From: Apostichopus japonicus | Lineage: Eukaryota; Echinodermata; Holothuroidea; Aspidochirotida; Stichopodidae | Direction of reading: 5' to 3' | NCBI RefSeq assembly: GCF_037975245.1 | Contig: NC_092572.1 | Location: forward strand, 21,504,489-21,564,488 | Length of the DNA stretch: 60,000 bases | In this document: positions 24,750 through 37,200 of the stretch, piece by piece | Layout: every line of letters begins with the position of its first letter | Numbering within the stretch: the first letter of the stretch is position 1 | Notes under the pieces: generated by a model | What the model was told of the DNA's origin: nothing | The model's input: the letters and a program-made list of their open reading frames with translations, nothing else | Database searches by the model: none | Made by a program: the position numbers and the translations under genes

Positions 24750-27700
24750 ACTGAGTGTGCATTGGTTCTAATACTGGCGATTGATCATCGCTACGAAACT
24801 TCAAGATTTCCCTGAAGTCACGGGACCTACCTAAGCAGAAAACATATGCCATGCTGTAGAGTATAACATGGTGTCGCATATGTTCTGATCGGCAGTCATT
24901 ATTGACCACCACCTCTAGAACTGGGTGTCAGCTATGTTCTGATCGGCAGTTTTTTTCCTGTAATATATGATTATTAGTATACTTTATATGTTGAGGGTAA
25001 AGTTGAAAGACTGTATAACAACACACATGCAACTTTGATCTTTCATTGGTTATATGAAAAATACCGTTTCTTCATTCTCTTGATATAAACAACTTCAACA
25101 GTTTCTGATATATTCATATAATAGATAACATTAACAGAGTCAGTCAATTGAAAGTTATGGAACGAAACATCCCTACTGTGCTACTTAATAGTAATGTCCT
25201 CCATATATAAGTTACACATTAACTCATAGGTTTCTAATTCGATAAATTTTTACTTCATAATTTCTTGTTACAGCTAGTGTTGTAAATTTATCAATTCCAT
25301 GGATGCCAAAAAGTCAGTTAAACTCAGTCTGTAATTATTATAAACAGTAAGATACTTTTTTATTATACTTTTCTGTACGTTCTCGGCCGTGTACATTGCA
25401 TATCGTTTCGGTGGCTACCGTAATTTTACCCTCATTTTCTGGTAACAAAGAGCACAATTTCTCTTTCTTTTATCAAGCTTAGATGACATTCAAAGCTAAA
25501 GTAATATTAATGATGAACTAACGAATAATTTTCTGTGTGCGTCTTTCTTGTACATCTTTGTGCAACTTTGTTTACAGATGAATATATTCACAATACTATC
25601 GTGAAATGCAAATATTGACCTAGTAATTAAGTCAATAACGTATCACAGTGCAAGCCTCCATGTATAATTAGCAGGCCATGGTACAATTACGTCATTGGCT
25701 TCCTTTTTTTCATCTTTCTTATGTTGTTCTTTATTTTCTCGGGACCCCGTAATTTCAGCGCGGGCCAGACCGCTGTATTCCCTGAACCCTCTCGTCATGT
25801 ATGACAACAGCAGCCGACTGACCGTGATATAGGCCACATTGAAATGGTCATTGGGTCCCTCCACCAGATGCCTAACCAGTGAAGAAAAGGACTTCACTCG
25901 ACCCCCACCCCCTTATGTAAGCGACGAGTTTCATCGGAATGAGATTCCTCTTGCATCGATAAGGATCAAAATATCTGAACAGAACTTCTACGCAAGCATT
26001 AATATCGGATTGATTAGGAAGGTATACGGAGGCTACTGTGCCCCAACACAATCACATCACGAATTACATGTCAAGAACATTGTTGCTCTGTGTTCATTAC
26101 CTTTGAATACATTCATTTACCGTATACTATGTATTAAGTAACTTTCTGGATTAAGCAATAGTTCATATTTAGTTTATACTTTAATCATTTTTTCACCATT
26201 ATTTAGTGTGTTTGTTCATACTCTTTTCCCCTTTTGAAGAGTGTTCCTGCTAACTGCTTACAAAGGCTAAAGGGACACACACACACAGTATCAATCTGTA
26301 CACACATGATGTATTCTACAAGGAAATATTTTATTGAATATATAAGAAGGTTTACTGGCAAAGTGAAAGATATTAACCACTTAACGATAACTTGCTAACA
26401 ACCGAACGGAAATCACGTGATCCTATTAGTTGTCATTTGATATTGATTTACTTTTCTTTCAATTTCAGTCGTATTTAGAAACGAGTTGTTTACGTTCATA
26501 GCTGTTTTAACACACAATGAAAACTCAACGCATAAAAAATCCCTTTGTCGCACTTTGCTCATCTCATCGTCTCTCAAAGCATCCCTCTTTCTCTCAACAC
26601 CTCTATCTCTCGAATAAAATCTCTGTCTTCTCCTTTGAGCATATCGTGACTGTTACCCAGTCCCTTGTAACCATGCACATTTAGCAGGAATGTGACAAAC
26701 CTGGACGTAGGTGACGACGCATTCATTTAGACATATCATATCTACCTAGCGGGAATTCAAATAGGATTGCTACAGGACTGGACATAATAAAGTATTTGTG
26801 ATATCGTTGCTAAACTTTTTGGTAGTTGCTGGTTGCGTAACAAGCACGGCTAAAAGGCATGGCTTGTCTGTCTGGAAAAAATAATATGTCAAAATCATCA
26901 CCAATATGGTCATGCACGATATTAAACATTAATTCCCCTTCGAAAAGAGAATGTACAAATGATAAACATGACCCTAAAAAAAAAGAGTTCCTTCCCTAGT
27001 TAAATGTATTCTACCCACCTCCTCCATTTATTTAGCGTTTACAGTTATCACAATGCGCTGTCAATACGAATAATATTTATCTGCTAAACTTATTACATCC
27101 TGTTATTGGCTCCTTCATCCATCAACTACATCCCAGTTATTCCTCCTCTCTCTGCCTCTTGTGTATGGACATGTCATTCAGGAGTCTAGTCATCCCAGAA
27201 TTTTCAACCAAATTTCTGTAAGCGGAACACGAAAAAAAACTTAAAAACAATGTTGTCAAACTATAAGTATAGAAACAAGAAATGAAAGTATTCTGCGTGA
27301 CATAAATTTGACACGACAGAAATACAACAGAGATAACCCGTACTTATACTTACTTAAGTCTAATATGAAAAGAATATTAAATATTCCAATTGCAAACAAG
27401 CATAGTCCTGCAAAATAGAAGGCTACCCAAAACTGCTAATGTTAGAATATTCAATACTCGGATATTATTACTTAAATAAAAACTGAAATAAAGATATTTA
27501 TGAACACAAAAATACTAACAATAGCTACATTCCCTCTTAAAGCATGATATTACAGTATATGTTGACGCATTTTAAACATTGTGCTTAGTCAACGATACCG
27601 ATTTGGTATCCAAAAGGAATCGCACATCAACTTTAAATTTATTGATCTATTTATGGATTCTGTTACCTTCAATATAAATAAAATAAGTGACAAAAATATT

Positions 27701-30300
27701 CGGTGATCAAGAGAAAATTTAGATAATTCGTTCAACATATCGAATATTGTATTGGATCGATTATCACCAACAACAACCCCTAAATGATATCATCATGAGT
27801 TAATCACACTATGCCTAGTGTAACGTTTATGGTAACACCGAAACAATAAAAATGGATGGCGCAAGTCCATTAAAGTAGTCAACTGAAACTAAAACAATCT
27901 TTCTTTCTCTGTGCGGGGATTATCAGACAGCCAGCTGAATGCTAACATAATGTGAGTTAGTTATGCAGGCGCAAATTCTATTACAGTTAAAATACATTCT
28001 TCTTTCGTTTTTATGCTAAGTACCATTAACGATTGTACAATTACAAATCCGACAAAAGAGTGAATCACAGACATTCTTATGTTAACAATCAACATGGAAT
28101 GTTTCAATCGCTATTATGGAGAATATAAAAGTTATGTCATTGACGTCAAACAACGTGAGAGGGCAATACACACCTCCACCAAAAACAATAGAGGTCTTGT
28201 ACTCATGATGTTGAATCCACCCACCAAGTATGAAAAGTACCAATGATTCCCATCGTTAGGTTGCGTGTAAAAGGCTTTTCAGAGTTTGAACTCTGCTGAT
28301 CTTAAATGAGATTTATACCTCACGAGCAACAGGATTATTTTACTCAATATGGAAAATCAGTATACCATGTAGCCTATGAAAAGTATCCATGACTTCTGCT
28401 ATAAGAAATCATGTTTTAAAGGTTTTTTGGCCTCGGCAAATGTTTAAAATGTACTCGCTATATGACGACCATGACTAAAAATCTACTCGCCAAATCGCAA
28501 TATTATACTCACCACTATGACTGCTGTTCAATTCTCTATATTACAGATCTACAACATCAATACATTCCATGAACAAAACTTTAGGCACTTTAGTACATTA
28601 GGTATCTACTATAGTATAAACTAGATATACAGTAATATAAGAAGCCAGGTGAGCAATGCGAGCGACCCCCCTTTTTTTGAGTACCCCGAATTTGTTTTAA
28701 CTAAAAGCAGGAAATATCATTATAGCCCTCTTTTCAGGTTAAAGGAAGCTAAGCGACCCTTCGCAATTTTTCTAAAAGTTCGTCAGTCTGCTACGTAATA
28801 CGATACTCTTATTATTGTTTATTTCTTGGAACGTGGGAGGCATTTTGGGGAAAACGTTTTCACTGTAATCATGGCGCTATGTCACATGTAATAATGCTCC
28901 CTTTGTGAGAAGGGCCCCTTTTAACATTCTTCTCCACACTCCCACTTTTAAATTTCAGGCTATGTCCCTGCAGTAGCTATAAGTGTGCGCGATTACTAAA
29001 AGCCTTACAGTGCCTCACTGCTACTTTGAACCGCTACTCGATTGCGCGACTTCGTACATTTTGCCCATTATTTATCTTGTCTTTTAGCTGCAGATTGGCG
29101 CACAAAAATATCACTGTTACTCCATGACAATGCCTTAATCAAGCGATTTGTTACGCAATGAAAAGCTAAGGTTAATAGAAAATATATCTTCACAAAATCT
29201 TACCAGCAATAAACAGCAAACTTGTTTAAAAACCCCTCAAATTGTTGTATAATTTGCGAACTATGACTGGTGGCCAGTTGGAAAATGCTCTATAGGGTTT
29301 AAGTGTTTTTGGGTGCAATCCAGTTAATTGCCGCAGGTTTAAGTGTTTTGGGTGCAATTTTGTTAAATGCTACGGTTTCAATGTTTTGGGTGCAATCCAG
29401 TTAATTGCTACGGTTTCAGTGATTTGGGTGCAATCCATTTAAATCCTTGGGGTTTCAGTGATTACATAATGCTTAAAGAATGGATGAAACTCTATATCCG
29501 AAACTGCTATGTCCATCTCTCCTTCAATTGTCAACTCTTGTAAATCTATTGTCCATGTTTGTATTGTTTGTTGTAAATTTAATACTCTGAAAAATATGTT
29601 AAAAGTGTGATTTACGTCATACAAAATAGAACATGTCATTATGTAATTTACGACCCCGCGTTATTTTATGTGCATGGCGGCCACATGTTTCCATATTACG
29701 TGTACCAGATGCTTTAAATCTAGCCTGAGTACTTTAAGATCCTGGTACAGAATGACGAATGCTCTACTGCGTCAATACCCCAGCACGAGTATTAAAACGA
29801 GTAAGAGTACTTACAAAAATAAACATTACGAATAGTACAACACCTCACATACCTCCTTATCATTCCATTTTCTGTTGTTTATCTTGATAACTGTTAGATT
29901 TCCTTCTGTTTCAAATTGTGAAGACAGTTTCCATACATTGATTTTAAGCTCATTTGAACATTGGTGATTTGGATGTTAGGAGCTACCGAATGTTTTTTTT
30001 GGGGGGTGGGGGGGGGGGGGTTGCTTTATTTCTTCATATTTTTTTCCTAAGAATTGTGTAGCTCAAACTGCATACAGCATTTTTGAATCAATTTTGCTAA
30101 ATGTTGTGTGGTTATTATTATGAAAAGTAGGTAAATATTCATAGGGGTAGAAAAAACTGTCTAAATATAACGAATTATTTTAAATGAAAGGTTTCGACTT
30201 TACGAAGCTGTTCGTTGACCTATTTAGGAAATGATCAGCTGTTATCACGGTTCTGATCTACTGCTGCTACATATGTAATACGTTAACTACGATATACTGT
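24750..30300. other. Gene C 3' flank and unassigned intergenic sequence
   Basis: Up to about 26585 the sequence matches the flank of gene B. A piece at about 25735-26300 is absent from the B copy and has overlapping short frames on both strands but no recognised domain. From 26586 to 30300 nothing is recognised apart from the 38-base repeat, a short CA run near 26276 and a G-rich run near 30000. Confidence 0.5.
29299..29461 (+). repeat. 38-base tandem repeat, about 4 copies
   Basis: The unit TTTCAATGTTTTGGGTGCAA plus CCAGTTAATTGCTACGG repeats about four times with small changes, upstream of gene B. No function is evident. Confidence 0.8.
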
Positions 30301-30496
30301 GATTGGGCTTTTACATTTTCTGTCCTTTTGTAACTTTTAATCGAAACCTATTAAATTGATCATAAATAATCACTACATGTAGTCCTCTTTCATTTTGTGT
30401 CCACATAACGCCATGTAATAAATTGTTTGGCAAAGGCGGTGAACAAAATTACGTGCGCTGTCTAAACGAGAAGGAAACAGACACATATGTTTAACC

Positions 30497-30545
30497 ATGT
30501 TTGTTTTACTGATACTGTTTTTCACCTTATCTGAACAAGCAGTAG
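30497..30545 (+). CDS. Gene B alternative first exon 1a, signal peptide
   Basis: A 49-base exon encodes MFVLLILFFTLSEQAV and ends in phase 1 at GTGAGT. It is the upstream copy of a roughly 257-base tandem duplication whose second copy contains exon 1b at 30754. Both copies keep the ATG, the hydrophobic core, the donor and about 190 bases of 5' flank, so two promoters may exist. Confidence 0.65.
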
Positions 30546-31164
30546 GTGAGTTTTATAACCGTTCGTTTTCTTACATTTTTTGTCCTATTGTAACTGTTAA
30601 TAAAACCATGTAATTGATCATCAATAACCACTACCAGTAGTCCTCTTTCATTTGTTTTCACATAACGCCATGTAATAATATGTTTGGCAAAGGCGGTGAA
30701 TAAAATGACGTTAGCAGTCTTTACGAAAAGGAAGATGAAACCTACGTTTAACAATGTTTGTTTTATTAATACTGTTCTTAACCTTATCTGAACAAGCCGA
30801 AGGTGAGATTTTAACCGTTTGTGTTGTACCTTGAGTGGTCTTCAAACTGATATCTCAATTATGTTGTAATGTTATAATGTTACCAGATATAGAGAAACTT
30901 CACGTTTCCGAATTTCTTTTCCGAAAATAAGTTAAACATTAACACAGAAAAAGATTAAGTTTCCTGCACTAGTATTTTCATTTTGACCACAATTTGACAC
31001 CGTACAATTTCTTGAAGTTATGCAAAGCTTTTTTAGCTATAAAAGTGATTATTAACAACGAAGTCAAAGGAAATTTTTGAGAAACTGCTGTCTCTAAAAA
31101 CACGACCAGTATTAGATTATGTGTAAGTTAAAAAATTTCTAGTAATAAGGAAATATTGCCCCTC

Positions 31165-31199
<35 letters not shown>

Positions 31200-31204
31200 C
31201 TTGT

Positions 31205-31237
<33 letters not shown>

Positions 31238-34200
31238 TGGCTACAGTACATGTCACCACACATTCCTGCCAACATGTTTAACCCGTTTTCGTAACGGAAG
31301 GCTATGTAACGGAATGTTATGTTGTATAAGACGGAAATCTTGTTATAGACATGTTAAATTTCACTACGGAATGCCATATGTATAAAATGTCCAAAACAAT
31401 GCAAGCATGTCCACAATAATATAAGCATGTCCAAATTTATATATACATGTCGAACTAATATAAGTTTGTCCAACAATTATGGTAGCATGTCCAAAATACA
31501 ATAAGAGTGTCGAAATATTAAATGAGCATGTCTAAAATATTAAAAGAGTGTCGAAAAGTAATCCAAGATGGTCGAATGTAACTGCTAAATTCAATTTTGT
31601 AGTGAACATTTTAGCGTTTTAAGTTACGCCATATGTTGCAAAATAATGGGCATGTCCAATTTAAATATGAGCATGTCCAAATTTAAATAGAATTGTCGAA
31701 ACTAATATGAGTATGTCCAAAATAATATGAGCATGTCCAAACATATATAATTATGTCCAAACATAGTATGAGCATGTCCAAACGTCTCGCGTGTGCCTGG
31801 CATGCGCACTTCAACTTTATTCAGTAAACATTTAGTCGTTTGAAGTCACACCATGTGTTCCAAATATCTAACTTTTATATTGGTATGTCGAAAACATATT
31901 CAGCTTATCAATACCTTCTTTGGGGTTACTCTGTATCGTCTGACACCATGGTTATCATTGTGACATCATAACATTGCACCATTCTTCTGTTTTTGTGAAG
32001 CAAATAATTCAGAATATGTAAATACAAGACCATCACCTAACAGTTTTCTTTTTAACATCCCCTTGTAATGTGAGTAGTTTCGCCCTGCCTATAGGTGTTT
32101 AAACTATTCATATATGACGCGTAGGTAAATAAGTTAACGTACGAAATTACGTACATCATGCACATGCGCTAACAACTTTCTGACTAGTACATAGTTATCA
32201 CAAATGTGTACGTTGACAGTGAAAATGAGCTACTATACTGTGGTAATTTTTAACCGAGAATTGTGATACTTAATTACGGTAACCAGGCTTGTTAAAATAA
32301 CAGTTTTGTCTTTATTATTCATGTACCTAAATAGTTGAAGTATACTTAAGTAGATAATCTAACAAGATGGAGTTTTGGGGTGAATGGGTTGCCTCTCTAC
32401 CCAATTTAGTTGACGAAGTTGAGAGGGTTACCCATTATTGGAATGGGTCTGCCGTGGGATTTTTACAGTGACTAGTTTTACGGATTGAGGAAAGTATCAC
32501 CGTTCTGCATTACATTTTATCATTCAATATCGACGAACAAATTTCGGCCGGTTACGAATTATGGTCTAGCTGATATGAATGAAGATGACACTAGCCCAGG
32601 AGTATAAAGACTAAGCCTTGGCTAGAGGTATCCCACGCTTACTCTTCACTCTCACCTTCTAACTAAATTTCAAGATGGAAAAGTGGAAATAATCCGCCAA
32701 CTACAGATCAGTGGTGCAACCGTGTGATGGACACAATGGTTCTTCGTAACTCACTGATAGTCACAGCACCCGGTCGACCACTCGCGCTACGAAAAAACAC
32801 AATTAATATTATCTCGAAAATAAAATCGTCCTCGACCGACATTTTATTAAAATATATAAACACATACATTTAGACGGGAATGGATGAAATGTACGTCGTC
32901 TTACTTTTCGCTTGATATGCTGTATTTGTTTTCAGCACACCAAAATAAAAAGTTCCATATTTGGAACATATGGCGTAACTTCAAACGCCTAAATGTTCAT
33001 TGAATATAGCAGTTACCCTCGAGACTTTTGTATTGGTTTTTCGACACTTTTACTATTTTGAACATTCTCGTATTGTTCGTCACTCTTATATTATTTTGAC
33101 ATGCTTAAACTATTTATGGACATACATATATATTGGTTTCGACATGTTTACAAACATTTAGACATGCTCCTATTAGTTTGGATAAGCTTATAATATTTTG
33201 GACATTTTGCAACTAATGGCTTAATTTAAACGCCTAAATGTTCACCACAAATATGAAGTCAGTAATTACATTCGACATCTTCATATAATATTTCGACACT
33301 CTCATATTATTTTGGACATGCTCATATTACTTGTGGACATACTTGTATTATTTTCGACATGTTGATATAAATTTGGACATGCTTATATTACTTTGCACAT
33401 GCTTATATAATAAATCAAGCAGTCTCGAGAGTTTCACATTCCAGCACTGGTTTCAAGATAATACTTGCATAAAAAATAGATAACTTTCATTGTGTTATTT
33501 TTGTAAGAACTTTCTTTCTTTACTTTTTACAGTGAAAAGCGTAGTTACTCATCAAAGGCTGGCATTGGAAGGGAAAAGTATATCGATAGAATGGCTTCTT
33601 GATGTTGGCTATCAAATTAAAACAGCCATACTGGATAAAGATGGCACAGAATTACTACGACTTCAAGAATCAGGACCTATATCAGCAGGAAGATATTTTA
33701 TAAATGGGACATATAAGAAAGATATGCGGTCTTCCTTAACTTTTAGAATAATAAACGTTTCTTTCTCGGACACAGGACACTATTCATGCTATGTATACAG
33801 TGATAATGATATACCAATAGGTTTCCAATCGCTGCTTTACGTTCAGGGTAAATTATTAAACTGTTTAATACAGAATTTTTGCTCTTGACTAATATGTTTA
33901 AATGAAATATTAACTTCGTCTAAAAGGCTTGTTTATTAGGAAATAAGAACTCAAAATGATTACTTCTTAGTGTTTAAGTTCCCTGGCCTTGATTTCTTAA
34001 TTACTTACTACTTATAACTACTTAGTCTAACCCAAAGACCATAAGATCAGTTTTCATGTGTATTACAAAACTCATTTGATTTCTCAATTATGTAATACTT
34101 AGAACTACTTAGTCTAACCCAAAGAACATAAGATCAGTCTTCATGTGTACTACAAAACTCAATTGATTTCTCAATTATTTAATACTTAGAACTACTTAAT

Positions 34201-37200
34201 CTAACCCAAAGACCATAAGATCAGTCTTCATGTGTATTACAAAACTCAATTGTTTTTTCAATTATTTAATACTTAGAACTACTTAGTCTAACCCAAAGAC
34301 CATAAGATCAGTTTTCATGTGTATTACAAAACTCATTTGATTTCTCAATTATTTAATACTTAGAACTACTTAGTCTAACCCAAAGAACAGAAGATCAGTC
34401 TTCATGTGTATTACAAAACTCAATTGATTTCTCAATTATTTAATACTTAGAACTACTTAGTCTAACCCAAAGACCATAAGATCAGTTTTCATGTGTATTA
34501 CAAAACTCATTTGATTTTTCAATTATTTAATACTTAGAACTACTTAGTCTAACCAAAAGAACATAAGATCAGTCTTCATGTGTATTACAAAACTCAATTG
34601 ATTTTTCAATTATTTAATACTAAGAACTACTTAGTCTAACCCAAAGACCATAAGATCAGTCTTCATGTGTATTACAAAACTGAATTGTCAACATCAAATT
34701 GTATTCAAGGGTGTTCTGTGTTGTTTACATGTAGTACATAGAACATGTTTTGATTGAATTGTTAGAATTTGTAAACAATAGGTTACCATTAACAGTAAAA
34801 CCTGGACTGAGGAGCAGACGTTGGCACTCGTTAAGCCTTAAAGAGCTTTACGGAAATTAAGCCGGTTTTAAAGCTATCTTGAAAACCGACATCGCCATAG
34901 AAGCATTATTATCACTCAAGTGTTCCTGCTCCTTGGTGCAGAAAGTTGGACATTAAAACAGAATGACATGAAGAATATATAATCACTTGAGCTGTGGGTG
35001 TGGCGTAGAATGCTTCAGGTCAGCTGGAAAGATAGAAAGACAAATGCATGGTTCCACCAAAGGGTAGGAGTTTCAGAAGAGGAAGGTATACTTCTCCAGT
35101 TAAGGAAGAGGAAGCTGTCTATGTATGGACATTGGAAGCGCCGATCAGATAGCCTAGTTCAGATGAGAGTAGAAGGAGAAGTAGAAGGGAAGGCCAGGCC
35201 AGGACGTAGGGAACGGAAAATGGCCGTGGCAAGAGCAAAGGCACACAAGAGATTGCCGACGGTTCTATATATGAGGACTATGGCAAAACAACAGCAGCAG
35301 CAGTTCCTGCTCTTTTGACTATGATATATCAACACATATTCCGCGCTGTTTGTGACCCTTAAATGTGACTTAGAACTTTTTAACGTATCTTTATAAGGTT
35401 TGCTATCTGCTGTAAATTCTGATATCAATATGCACCGATTAGACTGTTTTGATTTTTATGGATAAACATTGAGATGAAGCATATTTAAGAATGATCAAAC
35501 CTTTGTGTGCTTTATGCAAAATTGCAAAGGTCGACGATATGTCGGTATTTAATGCATCATGCCCCTATATTATTATATACAAATACACTAACCACTTCTA
35601 ACCAGAACAAGAGGAAGAGAAGGACGAAAATTAAATAACAACAATCATAAAATTGGCACGATATTAAATGTTCACTTATCGTTACAGGATATCCAGTCTT
35701 GAATAGTAGTACGAGCATCGAAGGCGAAATGAGTACAGCAGAGTGTTGTGTTGATTCTTCAGAAGGAACGGTGGATGATGTTACGTGGTTGCTACAAGAT
35801 GGTCATCGAACTATTGATTTCGCATTTCTCAATACGCATAGATTTGCCACTCATATTTCAGACAACAAAACAGAGCATTGTGAGAGTGTTCGCTTTCAAA
35901 GTGACCGACGTTATCATCAAAAACCGCTTACTTGTTGGATATCCAATGTTCTCAACCTATCTGCTTCAGTCGTTTTGGATGTTTTATGTAAGAAATGATT
36001 CCAATTTGTTTTTATTTTGTTTTATCCCAATTGTGATTGCTGTGACCGTCATGACCAATGATGAATTTAAGATTTGATGGTCAGGAGCCACTTTCTGGGG
36101 AAAGTGGCTCATTAGTCACGGGCATTTTGGTAGACCTAAGAGCTACTCGGCAGGGACTAGGAGCCAGTTTGTAATTTAAACGAACAACATATACGTGTAG
36201 GTTATACCTTGAATATTGGGGTAGACTTGTTCAAACCACAAAGATATTCCACAAGATAGGCCAACTGAAAAGCGTGTCACGTATGAAAGCCAATTCATGA
36301 GCGAGAACTTGGATTATAAACAAATTGCCATTTGGCGAGCGCAGCTCTGGTTGTATCGCCGAAAGCATTGATTCACTTGTCACTAATAATGCTGCATGTA
36401 AGACTATGTAATTGTTGTGGGTCGTACAAACTGTGGCATCACTTCTTTCCAACTTATGCTATGCATATAAATTGAGCTTTGCAACGCGCACTGGAAAATT
36501 CTATTTCTGTGCAATGCGAAGGGTATCTCTTATGAAAGGGGATGAGAAACCTCAATATGTCACAGAATCATTGGCTATACCCATGTTGTCCCAAAAAATC
36601 CCAAAGATCATAAGTAAGGGCTAATGCCGCTGCTTTGGCCATAAAGGTAACTTGTCTTCTGTAAAAATAGCTAATAACTAGGCTTGAGAGAACCACACAG
36701 CACCTAAGAGCTGCGACCGGCAAATAATGGAAATCGAAAATCCACTATTGATCAATACAGCTAATCTAGGATAATAGCGATCTTTTACACATTGAAAACC
36801 TTCCGTTGAAAAGGCATATCTAGCCCACACGCAACCTATGTGGCCATGAAAATCTGAAACTGTTTGCAAAAGTAGCCTATAAGAAAATCTAAGATATGCT
36901 CTAACCTGATAATCTAAAGTGAATGTGTATAAAAGCCTCGCAGACGTTATTTTTTGTTTTTGTTTTTTTTGTTTGCTTTTTTGTTAATCTTAATAGATCC
37001 CGTGAAATTGAAGCTTTTTCTAGATGATTCGGAGATGAATGATACGATTCCCTTTCAAGAGCACACCAATATCACTCTTGTTTGCGAAGCCGATAGTAAT
37101 TCGGTAACAAACATTACTCTGATAAGATACTTGGCAGGAGATAGTAGAATTCATGAGATTTTAACTCACAAACCTTCTTCCGAAGCTGTGTCGAGTTCCA

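Larger units (their letters stand above)
30300..30802 (+). repeat. About 257-base tandem duplication of gene B 5' flank plus signal exon
   Basis: The segment containing CACATAACGCCATGTAATAA, GGCAAAGGCGGTGAA and the signal-peptide exon occurs twice, with ATGs at 30497 and 30754. Divergence of roughly 10-15% by eye suggests it is not a recent or assembly duplication. Confidence 0.85.

Noticed and set aside
25643-26141. Overlapping frames on both strands downstream of gene C
   Set aside because: No recognisable domain, no splice context, and absent from the matching gene B flank; treated as unassigned sequence.
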